A stretch of 64,000 nucleotides of DNA from Volutella citrinella. Its lineage: Eukaryota; Ascomycota; Sordariomycetes; Hypocreales; Nectriaceae. Both the position numbers and the translations under genes were made by a program. The DNA is taken from contig JAWZSP010000006.1 of the NCBI GenBank assembly GCA_034401135.1, positions 2,232,001 to 2,296,000 on the forward strand. The letters are read 5' to 3'. Below the pieces are notes generated by a model. The model did not search any database. It saw only the letters and a list, made by a program, of their open reading frames with translations, and was not told the DNA's origin. Below, piece by piece: positions 42,765 to 53,885 of this stretch (position 1 is its first letter; the number at the start of each line of letters is the position of its first letter).

Positions 42765-45511
42765 GTCGAGGCCGGCAGAAGCAGTCAATATATGCGCCAC
42801 CTGCACCTGCCTTGGTTGGACTGCCTGCCGTTGTGTCGTTGGCTGCCCACAACCTCACCGATAGGATAAGGAAGGACCACCCGCAGGACGGGATTGCAAC
42901 TGGGCGGGCTGCCTGGTTGGCTCAAACAGCCTGTCAGGCTGTAACCCGCGCACGAATAATTACTTCTTTTTCAACATCTTTCGGCTGTCACTCCCGCGGT
43001 AGCTCCCACGTCCCATCCCCCCCGCGTCTCCTCGTTCGCAACATCGCAGGTCAGACTTGGGCCCAGAGCCGCCAGAACCAGCCAACCTTGCCGTCTCGTC
43101 TGTTACAACAGCTGGATCCCACGCTGCCCAGATGGGGCTGTACGGTACGTGCGCACATTATTACTCCGTACATGTAGATGGATGTCCGATCCATTGACCC
43201 AGTGACCCACGCATCAGCGGCAAACCCGCAATAACACCAGCGAGGCAGCAATAGAGTGACATGACAGGCCAAGCCAACAGATACCTAGACAGATGGCACG
43301 GCCGCCCACTAATGCGAAACAATCGACAGCTAATAAGGTCCCTTGCCTTTCGTCACTCTCCCGGGGAAGACTAGAACACATCACCGCGCAGCGCGGCGGC
43401 TGAATCACTGGCACCAACACCAGCTCGGACACCTAGGCAGGCAAGCGACAGCAATGGCCACCCGTCAACTGCGACGGCAACTCGCCGCCACTTACACGTT
43501 TCCTGCATGCCATTCGGCGCCCTCCGGGGCAGCTGAGCAAACTCTACTGCCACGGATGCGCTCACCTGCCTCGTGCATTCGGCACAGCGCCAACTCAGGT
43601 GGGAGCAGAGGCGGCAAGCCATTATTAGCAAACAGCACGCAAGCTGCACGCAGCAGCAGACTGCCCAGTAGGCGGGCCCTGCCTGGCGAGCGATTGCTGC
43701 GTCTCGCTGATGCTGGCGCGGCCTGTTGTCAACGCCCGCTGACTTGTTGGCCTCGTATGGGTTGGATGCCGAGGGTCCAAGGAGAAGAAAAAGAAAGCAG
43801 TTTTTCGACGCCGTGCCGACGTCAATGTGCGGCGCCCCTCGTCGCCTCCACACTTGACGATGCACTCACGTCCAGCATCTTCTGTCGACCGGCCCTGGGC
43901 GCAGCGTCTATTCCAATGCTACCGCCGTCCGGCCCTGTCCAGTCCAGGCCTTCCGCAGTATGGAGTACATTGCAGATTCCTGCGTGCTACTTCTGTATGT
44001 ACGCAGTCCATGTACGCGCCGCTGAGAGACGCCCTTGGGATGTCGCCTTGGCAGATGATGCCCTACCCTGCTGCGGCTGCGTGTTACTGCTGCTCCTGGT
44101 TTTGGTTCGACTGTGCTTCTGCAGCGACGCCTGCCCTGTGCTGAACTCAGGGCTGCATTGGAGCTGCGTTGCACTGTGCCTCCACACATCCTCGCATCCA
44201 CGAGGCTGTCAGTTGCGGCGCCCACCGTGAGAGCAGAGACACAACGGGCCAAAAAGGCTCCATCCATCCAAGATGCGGCATATCGACCTGAGATGCGATA
44301 TGGGGTCTCCCCGGTCACCCGGCTCCAGCCCTGGCCCGCCTCTCCCTGCCCCTGTTCCACACTGCCCTTGTCCATGCAACCTGTCGAATGGCCATCCTCC
44401 ATCCATCCCAACTTCCACCACCTTTACCACGCTGGTTGCCCATTTCCTCCGTCATCCAGGATCCGTTCAAGCACCCTCTTTGGCCTGCTTATCCACCTCG
44501 AGTCCCCTTCTCAACCCGCCCACCCGCTCTTCTGCGTTACGCAGCGTGTACACCTGCGCAGTAGCGCGCAGCGGTGACCCAGCGGTGACCCAGCCAGCCT
44601 GGCCCTCTTGGTGCTTTCCGTCTCTTGCCTTGCTGCTGCTCTGCCTTCCAGCTCGGTTGCCTCCGCCTTGGTCTCCGCTCCCTTTACGACGCTGCTGAGA
44701 ATCCGCTGCGCGAAACCCCTGCCTGATACTGACGCTGATACATGAGACCGCAGCCGGCTGCATCCAGCAAGGCAATCTGTTGTCCACGCCCAAGCCAGGG
44801 CAGGGCAGGGCACGCTCCAACAGTCCATAGCTCCATCGAGGAAGTACCCCAGGGCTCGGCCCCAAGTCACCGGGAACGCGAGACATGGCAAGCTCCCGTG
44901 TTTCCCACGGTGCCCGCACCGCCCCGGCTGCTGGCCGGATGCAAGTGCCTGTCCAGTACCTGTCCGAGTGGCAATCCAATTGCGCATCCCAGCATCACGC
45001 AAGGCCTCGAGGCCCGCTGCACCAATGGCTCAGCCTGTACCCGCTCCCTCCCGACTGTCTGCAGTAAACGGCTGCATTCGCCTGCATCACTTGCTTTTAT
45101 TATATCCTCGATAGCTCCCGGGGTGTGGGTGGCCACCAGGCATGCTCAAAAGACTTTCTTCTTTTTTGCTGCTGACTACGTCCACCTTTTATTTTACCTC
45201 CCCTCCCTCATATCCCCATATCTAGCTGCTCGAAGACCCCGAGGATTCTCATCTTTTGTCTTCCTCCCTCTCTTCCCTCCCCCTACTCCGTGCCACCCGC
45301 ACTCTGGTCCTGTCCATCAGCTCTCCGGTCCCTCCCCAGCAGCTGGCACCTTCGCAACCTTTCGCCTCTCGACCAACCAGGCAACCCGAGAACGTTTGTC
45401 TCCCGTCCAAGCAGTCAGCGACTAGCTCTCTTCTCTTCTCGTCCTCCCTCTCAGCCCCTCTGGCCATTACTCTCGGCCTCGACGCAGAATCGCCTTCCAA
45501 GTCGCATCGCC

Positions 45512-47692
45512 ATGCAGTTGACATGGGACCTGGGAATGGACCATGTCCGGTCCTGGGTCCTGGGCGGTGACTACGAGTTTGACGATTCGTTTGATCGGCC
45601 TGTGGACTGGAGCTCGACCATAGTCACGGGCCTCTCCGGCGCTGCCCCAATCTCCAGGGCTGACGATGCCAGTGAAAATCCTCGCGCCGATACGAATGTC
45701 GCCATGACCACGGCTCCCACGACACCTGCCTCATGCCCCTCGATGCCATTGTCGCCGGACGCGACTGACAAGCTGCGCGGCGTGCCCGATGACGTCGATG
45801 ACGCCCTAATCCCCAAGGATTCAGAGATGCGGCGCATCTACCACAATGGTCGGCATACTTGGCAACACTTTGTGCGCCAGGCACTTGCCCTCCCGGACGG
45901 CCACTTCCCCTCCGGCCTGGACCCGGCTGTGATGCTGAAGGACATGCCTGCGCTGCCAGACGCGATCCCCAAGAATGGAGTTCTTGCTGGAGCCCCCACC
46001 TGGGCCGTTCCGGATCCCGAGGCGGCGGCAGAGCCTCAATGCGACGATTTGTCGGCGCCCGTCGACGATGCGGCCCTCAACCTCGACAGCGTAACGGGCA
46101 CAACCAAGTATTTCCGCCTCAGCTACCCCGAACCCCTCGAGTGCCGCATCTCTTCGGATCCGAGCGCCGCCGTGTACGGGAGACCGCCGGCCTCCTCCAA
46201 CGTCGGTGCGTCTGCGTCAAACGCCCCGCAGGGGCTCGCCATATTAGCCATGTGCTGGTCCTACATCTTCTCCACCCGGCTACTGCAGCTCCAGGGCCGC
46301 AAGCTCCACTTTATCGACTCCTGCCTCCGCCCATTCCCGATAAACGCGGTTGGCAACCTGGCTGAAGAGGACATCCTTGTCCACCTCCCCTCGAATGCGT
46401 CCCAGCGCCTTGTCCAGTGGCTCTGTGCCGTTCTAGCTCCCACCCCGGGCTGGACTGCCGACGATGAGGGGGGTCCCTTTGCTCCCTGGGCAGCCTGCTG
46501 CGCCAGCGACGACGCCAGGTTCGTGGTTGCTACAGACGTGCAGGTCTGCATCGACACCAATGCGGAACCGCCCAGCCCCTCCGAGGCTGTCGAGCTACTC
46601 ATCGAGTTCTGCCAGCTGTTTGGCATTGGCCACGAGCCGCTGAAGCCCCATGGCTCCGGCCCCTTGTCGCCTGTCAAGGCCGCATTCCTTGCTACGTTAG
46701 CCATGCCCTTCTATCGCATGGCTAAGCTGCAGCCACACTTCCCCAAACCGTGTCTGACGCCGGCCAGAACCTCCACCGCCTTGGATGATGAGCAGATGGA
46801 CTCGATTCGCCGCTACGCTACTGACGCGCGCTACTACATGACGCTCAGCATGCACCCTTGGTCCCTGGGCCCTGTCGTCTGGTCCATCTTCTGGCAGCCC
46901 AACATCCAGTGTAACCTAGTCAGTCCCTGGCTCATGGCTATCAAGAATGTCCTCCGCCCCGCACTGGACGCCTGCGACTTTGAGCTGCTGGCCAAGGTCT
47001 TCCTCCTGCGCCGGCCTAGGGTCGCGATGTGGTGGCATGGGCTCTTGCTTCTCGGCAACCCCAAGATGCTGGACTTCATTCGCCGCTATCTCGACACGCT
47101 CGACGAGGGATGCAGTTACGACACATTGGCCCGCCCAGACATTGTCTCGGCTACATGGACTGGAGCGGCTCAGTCGTACCAGGACGATCCCTTCCCCCGG
47201 GTATACCAGCATCTGGACGATTCCGTGCCCCGCGCTGACCTGCTCCAACACCGCCACACCCTGACGCTGCGCGATCCCTGGCCCTTGTTCTACGGCTGGC
47301 GCCCTTTTGGCTCTGTGCCAAAGGAAGCCATCGAGCCAGACCTGTACCCCTGGCTCGAGAGCGGCCATCGCCGCCAGTACCAGCTCTGGACCTGGTGGGC
47401 AAGGGACGACAAGGACCTCCAGCCCGTCCAGAGCCCCGGCTACCGTTGCGAGACGGGCCGGTTCGTGTGCGCTGTCCCGGATAACCTCGCACTCCTTCCA
47501 GCTCCGGGCCCGTCAGCTCCCCTCCCCGCTGACGTTGCCAATGCCGTGCCTCTCGCGCCGTCCAAATTGGCGACTCTGCAGATGATGGCCCACTCCCTCG
47601 GCAACGTTGTCGGTGAGCGAAGCATCAGCACCGTCGTGTTCCCCGGGCTGAGCAAATCCCACCCGTGGATCAAGGACTGGGACTTTGCGTAA
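45512..47692 (+). CDS. 726-residue protein of unknown function
   Basis: Single exon. The ATG at 45512 is used; an open extension back to 45290 starts with GTG and lies in a C/T-rich leader. I do not recognise a domain. The protein starts M-Q-L-T-W-D-L-G, has an acidic Ser/Thr-rich region to about 100, then a mostly helical body. That body contains a hydrophobic A-I-L-A-M-C-W-S-Y-I-F-S-T-R segment near residue 245-260 and many Trp residues. W-S-I-F-W-Q-P-N, W-W-H-G-L-L-L-L and Y-G-W-R-P-F-G blocks look conserved in kind. Similar long orphan proteins with an 'A-W-S-Y-I' core are widespread in Sordariomycetes. It ends W-I-K-D-W-D-F-A. No signal peptide is evident. Confidence 0.8.
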   Translation: MQLTWDLGMDHVRSWVLGGDYEFDDSFDRPVDWSSTIVTGLSGAAPISRADDASENPRADTNVAMTTAPTTPASCPSMPLSPDATDKLRGVPDDVDDALIPKDSEMRRIYHNGRHTWQHFVRQALALPDGHFPSGLDPAVMLKDMPALPDAIPKNGVLAGAPTWAVPDPEAAAEPQCDDLSAPVDDAALNLDSVTGTTKYFRLSYPEPLECRISSDPSAAVYGRPPASSNVGASASNAPQGLAILAMCWSYIFSTRLLQLQGRKLHFIDSCLRPFPINAVGNLAEEDILVHLPSNASQRLVQWLCAVLAPTPGWTADDEGGPFAPWAACCASDDARFVVATDVQVCIDTNAEPPSPSEAVELLIEFCQLFGIGHEPLKPHGSGPLSPVKAAFLATLAMPFYRMAKLQPHFPKPCLTPARTSTALDDEQMDSIRRYATDARYYMTLSMHPWSLGPVVWSIFWQPNIQCNLVSPWLMAIKNVLRPALDACDFELLAKVFLLRRPRVAMWWHGLLLLGNPKMLDFIRRYLDTLDEGCSYDTLARPDIVSATWTGAAQSYQDDPFPRVYQHLDDSVPRADLLQHRHTLTLRDPWPLFYGWRPFGSVPKEAIEPDLYPWLESGHRRQYQLWTWWARDDKDLQPVQSPGYRCETGRFVCAVPDNLALLPAPGPSAPLPADVANAVPLAPSKLATLQMMAHSLGNVVGERSISTVVFPGLSKSHPWIKDWDFA

Positions 47693-48531
47693 TCAATGTA
47701 TACCCCTACCTACGTGGATAGGTAGTTTTTTGTTTTACTGCACTCACATGTGACATCATTTACGCTGCGTCGACAATTGGCGCTGCAGCTCTTGGGACGC
47801 GGCGACGGAACGGGCGCAAAACGTGTTCAAAAAGGAAATGGGATGGGCGCTCTTTGGCTTGTTTTTTTCTTGGGAGCGGCCACCGCGCAGAGAAGGCGGC
47901 GAAGGGTGAAATCGATGGCGAGGTATATCACCGGTGGCCTCGGACCTATTCTTGTTTTTTGTTTTTCCTTCTTCCCTTACCTCTCTACTAGTAGCTGTTG
48001 CCTTTACTCGCCAAACGATTGTGTATAAGTACTGGCTTGGACTCCGTGGGACACTGGGCGATGCTCCTTTATTTACCCTCTTTTCTTTTCAGCTTGAGCC
48101 ATTTCAATCAGAATGCCTCATTGATAAATCTGGTCCACCTTGGTGTCCTCTTGGGCCGTGTTTCTGCAAACTGCCATTTTACAATAGGCCGTGGTTCGAC
48201 TTTCGAGAAGCATCCTCAATGTCAATGCAAGGTGGGCTTGCAAAACCTCCACATCTACATCAATTGGAGATGGAACTTCTTGAAGTGAGCCCGTACACAT
48301 GTTCTGTCAGGCATTCAATGATGTACGAAACCAAATCAGAATGGTGAAGGCTCGTCGAATTAAGGATGTGCTAGAATATCAAACATAGAGTAAGGTGGTT
48401 GTCTCGTCTTCATCCCTAATACAATGATAACTGATGCTGACATTTGATAACATTACCTGGCTGGAATCCGCCACGTGCTTGCCTATGTGTTCCCTGTCCG
48501 TTTTCGTAGATTGCTACAGGACAAGCGCAAT
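47693..48531. other. intergenic between convergent genes
   Basis: About 840 nt of 3' flanks. No gene seen. Its right border assumes the surface-protein frame really ends at 48532; if translation stops at 48883 this region is longer. Confidence 0.45.
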
Positions 48532-51500
48532 CTACCATCTGCCCGGCAGAAGCAGCAGGGTTGCAATCAGAGGAGCCAGCAGGGGTGCAAAGGCGCTGGC
48601 CAAACAAGGTACATGCTGGGATGCAGAACTCGTCATCGTTTCTTCATCATCAGTTGAAATCTTGTTGGAAGTCACGCTGGCTGCTTGCGTCTCGACGCCT
48701 GTGGGGGTGGATCCCGAGGTGGCCGCCGAGGTCTGGTCGCCCCCGTTGCTGGCATCACTTGAGGAAATTCTCATTGCGGCTACTATTTTGTCCGAGCCTA
48801 GATCTCGCTCAACCCTTGGAACGTAAGACGCTGCGTAAATTTCGGCTTGGGCTGCTTTTGTGGCTGATGCTGACGCTGGCTGCTAGACAGTCATCACGCT
48901 CGTTGCAACGACGTCCACCTTGGATGTCGTCACCATGGTCACGACAACCGGGCTACCTCCTTGCTGTTGGTGGCCCCCAGCTGCAGAAGGGTTATCAGCT
49001 CGCCCGTTGCCCTGCGGTTGGGCCTGAGGTGGTCCAGCTGGCTCGGCTGTCCCGGGTCCAGCGGAAGCGGGAATAGGTTGTATGGGGTGGCTGGCTGGCA
49101 AGGGACCGGTGTTCGGCTGATCACCTGCAAGGTTACCTCCATCCTCTCTATGCGGGGAGCTGTTGGTTTGAGGGGAATCGTCACAGTCCGGGTCACCGGG
49201 CTGGAATGCCCCAACAGGCAGGCCCCTATCTTGTGAACCAGGAGGGCTGATACTCGAGCCGAGGCCATCATGAGGGGGTGCGGGCAATGCTGGTGGATTG
49301 CTTGGTTGAGTGGGAGTTCTACCGCCCATGTCCGAGTTTTCAACGCAAGGCTGGAAGTCTCCTCCGTCACTAGGCTTGCCCAGTGAGCAAGGCTTTGGGC
49401 CGGCGACGTCCGCACCAGGAGAACCATTGTAATCTGCCGACTGGCCTTGCTCGTTTCCAGATCGTCCGTTTTGTGGAGGTGGAGGGCGGGAGTTGGCATT
49501 AGGCCCGGCATTACCATCTGCGCATTGTGATAGATCACCGGCGCATGGAGTTGGAACCTGGGGTCTGGCCCCTGTACCCGCAGGACCGGTCGAGGGGGCC
49601 ACAGGGCTCACCGGAGCCGTTACAGCAGGTTGGAATGCTGGCTGAATTGGCTGGGGGGGGAGACTGGGCGGAGAGATTGGCATGTTCTCCGCGCTTGCTC
49701 GTGCATTGGGCGGCACACTGGGGCCCTGAGGTGCACACTCTGGACCATTTCCGCTGCCTGAACAAACATCCGGGCCAGGAAGTGGGCTCTTCATCGGTGT
49801 TGCTGGTGAGGCAGGTGAGGCGGGCGCTTTCTCGCAACCTTCATTTGCGTTATTGGGAGACACTGGGCAGCTTGGGGGCCTATCTCCAGGTGATGCAGGA
49901 GGTGCGGCAGGCATGGATGGCGAGGTAGGGTCTGAACCTCCACAAGACTTGCCATCACCTAATGCAGGACATTCAGCATCCTCTGCGGGGCTGATATGGC
50001 GCGAACCAGAGCCCTCCTCTGGATGGCAAGTGCCGTCTCCTCCAGATCCGGTACAATGTCTGGGTTGTCCATCATCGGGTAATGGAACATTAGGCGAATT
50101 GCCTGCATTAGGCCCAGGGCCTCCGTTGCCACGGCCGAAATCCGGTCCAGAAGGACCAGAGTCTTTCGAAGGTGTCTTCGGGCAAGTAGTATCAGTGTTT
50201 CCATCCGAACAGCTTGACCCATCTACTGGTGGAGCTGGCTGGTTGGATTTGGGGATATCCTGAGGACGGCTTGTGGGATTGCCACAACCTGGAGAGCCTG
50301 GTGCGCTCCCAACATAAGGATCGTTCCTACTTGACCTAGCTGGTAATGACGAAACATCAGATCCAGCCGGTGTAGAGCAATCGGAGTCTCCATTCCCTTG
50401 GCAATTGAACGGCACCGACTGTAGTGGTGGGCGGAGAGGCACTCCAGAGTTTCCCATGCCACTGCTGTTCTGGTCGTTTTTTGTGTCATCGGTGCAGTTT
50501 TCATCAGCAGAGCCATCGTTGTTGACAGCATTTGGTGGGTTGGCAACACCAGGCCCGTTTGGCTGGGGGGCTTGCTGTGATGCAGGTTGTGGTACCGGCT
50601 GGGGAGCTGGCTGAGGAGCTGGCTGAGGTGCCGGCTGGGGAGCTTGCTGTGGTGCTGGTTGAGGTGCCGGCTGGGGAGCTTGGTGCGGTGCTGGTTGAGG
50701 TGCTGGCTGAGGTGCCGGTTGAGGTGCTGGCTGGGGAGCCGGCTGGGGAGCTTGCTGCGGTGCTGGTTGAGGCTGAGGATTTCCCGGGCTCTGCCAATTA
50801 CTGGAACCAGGAGAAGCATATCCAGGCGGTAGAGAGTTGTCAGGTGTAATCCCATGACCAGGGGGTGGTGTCGCGGGGTGTCCTCGCCCAGTATCACCAT
50901 TCTGCCCAGAGGATCCAGTACCTGATTCAGATGGCGGATAGGATGAGTCCTGGTTACTATTGGCGGAGGGAGAGTTTACAGAGCCTTGCTTTCCGCCCCT
51001 GTCCGCTCCTCCCGTGGGAGCACCAGGACTCGCAGGTACTTGATCATTCTGGTCACAGTCAGGGACGGTAGCCTCTTCTCCAAGGGTCCCAGTGCCAGGG
51101 TTCATCGCACCAGTCTGGGAAGCTTGGCCCTGTAAGCCACTGTTTGTTGATCCTGATGAGGAAATCGGTTGGCCAGATCCCACATGGTTATTGGCATATT
51201 GATCCGTGCTAGGAACCGAGCCGAGCGGCCCAGGTGGGGATCCTGATCCAGGGATGGGGTTCGGGGTACCGGCAGTGTTCTGGCTAGGGTATGGGGCTGC
51301 ATCATATTGGCCAACCTGTGGTGTCGCCCCTGGCGGAGGCACAGATAGAGTGAGGATACCATCGTTCCCAGTGGAGCAGCCAAATGAAAGCGAAAAGTCT
51401 TGGCCACGAGGTTTCAAGTCGAATTGCGAGCGAGATTCCAATAATCTGGTTCCTCCTTGGGCTGTTTCAACAACTTGGAGCTCAACAGGATATAGATTGC

Positions 51501-51876
51501 CAATGGTGGTGCCAAAGTTGGAGCATTCCATGATGGTGTGGGCAAGTGCGTGACCATACGTGTGGGGCTTGCACGATCGTGCCAAGCATAAGAAGAGTGC
51601 CTAGCATAGTCATTAGAAATAGGAAGAGATGGCAGAGTTGGGCACACAAACTCTTTGGGTAACAATATTGTTGCAGACAGCCTGCACGTCGGAGACATCA
51701 TGCGATTCGAGAATGTTGCGGGAGCATTCAGCGGCACAATCTGCAAAACACCAGCGGTCAGTAACACAAATAGCCATCGTCTAGAGAGAATGGCACATAC
51801 CTAGAGCTTCAGCCGCATGAAGGCCGGTAGTGGCACCCAGGCCGCAGGCGAATACGGCCAAAAGAAGTCGCTTCAT
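48532..51876 (-). CDS. large Pro-rich secreted CFEM-like surface protein with in-frame TAG and GPI-like tail
   Basis: Exons 51876-51801, 51740-51652 and 51600 onward. The frame first stops at TAG (48885-48883), giving 960 residues. It then continues in the same frame to TAG at 48534-48532, giving 1,077 positions if the first stop is read through. Residues 1-25 are a signal peptide. The next ~60 residues hold six Cys in CFEM-like spacing (D-C-A-A-E-C, V-C-N-N, L-C-L-A-R-S-C, M-E-C), missing two of the usual eight. Then follows a ~780-residue region rich in Pro, Gly, Ser, Asn and Gln, with about 20 P-A-P-Q tetrapeptides near its middle. The 116-codon extension is Ser/Thr/Ala-rich and ends in a Ser/Ala site, short spacer and hydrophobic A-P-L-I-A-T-L-L-L-L-P. 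This looks like a GPI signal, suggesting a wall-anchored adhesin-like protein. Confidence 0.7.
48883..48885 (-). other. in-frame TAG with readthrough-type context
   Basis: On the minus strand the codons read ATG ACT GTC TAG CAG CCA GCG. CAG CCA after TAG fits the CAR-YYA context known from tobamovirus-type leaky stops. I found no intron of plausible length with canonical ends that would remove this codon and keep frame; the only in-frame AG acceptor of the right length is preceded by G. A sequencing error or a truncating mutation are the other explanations. Confidence 0.55.
50561..50780 (-). repeat. 12-nt tandem repeats encoding PAPQ
   Basis: About 18-20 imperfect 12-nt units code for Gln-Pro-Ala-Pro or Gln-Gln-Ala-Pro tetrapeptides inside the surface-protein gene. 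Codon-level variation between units is mild, so the array may still expand and contract. Confidence 0.85.
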
Positions 51877-52402
51877 CTCGGTTCAAAGTGGCTGTTTGTG
51901 ACTGTGATGAAGCCGTTGAAAGGAATGGTGTGTTTGTGACTAAGGATAGCCACCAAAAAGAGCGTAGAAGAGCGAGAGATCCAAAAATGAGAGACAGCCA
52001 GGTGGGCGTGGATTAATGAGCTCAAGGTGCAGAGAAGGTGACGAGAAGTTGGAGGAGAGATGAGGCGGAACTGGGAGAGACGAGGGTGGAAGGACTGTGG
52101 GCTCGTGCGGAACTGGCTGTGTTGCAAAGGGGGAAAGAACGTCACGGTAGACGGCAAGAACTGCTAGTAGTACTTAGCAATTGTCAGTCTCGTTCGGGGG
52201 GAAGGTACGGAGGCTTCATTCACTGCAGTGCGGGTACCGCTGGGTCGCCCAACTCAGCAGGATTGGGGCTAATGGTATAGGAGCCCAGGAAGGAGACAGA
52301 CACTCGACGGTTATGGAAAGTCCAGATCAATTTAGTACTCTGGCTCGCCGCTCGACCAAGGTGGCACTTATCCGCAGCCAGCCTTCTCAGTGGTAAGGGT
52401 AT
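51877..52402. other. intergenic, surface-protein promoter
   Basis: About 525 nt between the start of the surface-protein gene and the 3' end of CMS1, both on the minus strand. No gene seen. Confidence 0.5.
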
Positions 52403-53405
52403 CTAGTAGAACAACAATGCCAGAGGCTTCTTCTCGTCACCATATCTGTCTTTGAACTCCTTCCTCGACAGAAAACGCGCCAGCGGCATCATCGTGTCCT
52501 TCATATCCATGACGCCGCGCTTTTTCTGGTCAATGTGGGAGGCATCCACGACAAGCCGCCGCAGGTTGTCCAGGGACAACGCACCTGCGAGCACGTTAGC
52601 AAGGCTGTTACGGGAAGGCGCTGGCAAAACCGGTGGCTACGTACCGTTTTCGATGAGGTCCATCAAACGGGCAGGTGTCCCGACGGCGATGCCCGTTTTG
52701 TGATTCTGCAGGTAAGTGACCTGCTCTTCCACCTTCATGTGCTTGGCGAACTGGAGAGTGTCAGCGGCAGCATCACTCGCACGGCTCTATCAAGGCATCA
52801 CTTACTAGTTTCGCTACGCCATTGTCCTTTCCTGCAAATTTCCGCACCGCCCTGCCTTGCGTCAGTTGTGTTCAACATGGACATTTCTGGGCACCCAGCG
52901 TACCTGACGAGGTCGGCGGCCCTCAATCCAGCCCCAGCAACGATAAGCGTGTGAGGAGCGCCTTTCTTCTTTGGCGGCTTTGTGAGGCTCTCTGCGCCTT
53001 CTGAGAACTTCTCAAGAAAGTCGGGCAGCTTTTCCAGATTCCTCATCTCCTGCCATGACGTGGTGTCTTGAATGACGTTGGCTGCAGATATGTGATGTTA
53101 GACGGTGAATCTACTGAGAACAACGTCCCCGGTCCTCATCCGCAGGGCGCCAAAAACGTACCTGATATAGTCAAATCAGAAATCTCGACTGAGCTGAGAT
53201 CCGATCCGAATCGGCTGAGCTTCTGGGCTAGGTGGTCAGCCAGCAGCTGGTTGTCCATGCGTGTGAACTGTGTGTTGAGGCCCAGCTCGGTGTCAAGAGA
53301 TTCATCGTCCTGGGCGTTTCCCTTTCCCTTGCCTCGCTTGCTCTTCTTGGCCTTGGGCTGCGCAGGGGCGTCATCCGCCCGACGCTTCTTGGATATCGTC
53401 GGCAT
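52403..53405 (-). CDS. CMS1: Cms1/CMSS1-like ribosome biogenesis protein
   Basis: Predicted 251 residues from five exons: 53405-53162, 53081-52904, 52851-52806, 52750-52645 and 52584-52403. It begins with a basic nuclear-localisation-like segment (K-K-R-R, K-K-S-K-R-G-K-G-K). The body is a reduced DEAD-box-like fold: T-L-I-V-A-G-A-G-L-R-A-A-D-L-V-R, H-K-T-G-I-A-V-G-T-P-A-R-L (like helicase motif Ib) and R-R-L-V-V-D-A-S-H-I-D (in the motif II position but without DEAD). This matches the Cms1 family, found with early pre-ribosomal (90S) complexes in yeast. All four junctions keep frame and meaning. The third exon is just 46 nt. Confidence 0.87.
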
Positions 53406-53885
53406 GGTGAGGATCAGTGACGACGTGGTTGGCTTCAATGCTGTGGTCAATCGCATTGATGAAAGGCCTGGTTCTCACATCCGAAATTTTTAGACAGTTG
53501 CACGGTGCGAGCTCTGCCTTAGTGGATTTTGCCTGTTTTTTGTGCACCACGCTTACCGTGTTGCGCACTGTACGCCGGATCCACAGTCAGTGCCGTCTAT
53601 AATTTCTAGTCGCAGTATATATTAACCATTGGAATAGCACCAACTCGAAACGACGGGTTCGTTCCTAAGGATAGAATGCGATTTTATAGGGCTTATTTAC
53701 TTCCGTGAAAACAGAGACTGACCAGGGTCCCGTAAATGTCAGAAAACCCGCATGCAGGACTTGGCGGAGACTGAATGAGAAGACGAGAAAGTCAAAAGAC
53801 CAAACAATTAAACGCCGCCTAGTTGACCCGACTCCCAAAGAAAAACGCACCGTCGACAAACAAACACAGCCAAATGGCCGTGGGC
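53406..53885. other. intergenic, CMS1 promoter
   Basis: About 480 nt between two minus-strand genes (CMS1 and the SH3 gene). No gene seen. Confidence 0.5.

Larger units (their letters stand above)
40464..45511. other. gene-free interval, 5.0 kb, divergent promoters
   Basis: No supportable gene on either strand despite several long open frames, which lack conserved character and overlap each other. It holds a (GTG)n microsatellite near 42741-42764, an imperfect hairpin at 42654-42697, an AT-rich island at 41450-41500 and an 11-bp duplication (AGCGGTGACCC) near 44571-44593. The right-hand 500 nt are C/T-rich, probably the leader of the next gene. Confidence 0.5.

Noticed and set aside
43343..44230. 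295-codon plus-strand open frame in the 5 kb gap
   Set aside because: It overlaps several antisense frames of similar length, has no conserved block, and GC-rich DNA gives such frames by chance.
45290..45511. 75-codon extension of the 726-residue protein
   Set aside because: It has no ATG (opens with GTG) and encodes C/T-rich leader sequence.
50504..50900. Off-frame repeats (Ser/Ala and Leu/Val types) opposite or beside the PAPQ array
   Set aside because: They are the other frames of the same 12-nt repeats and have no independent support.
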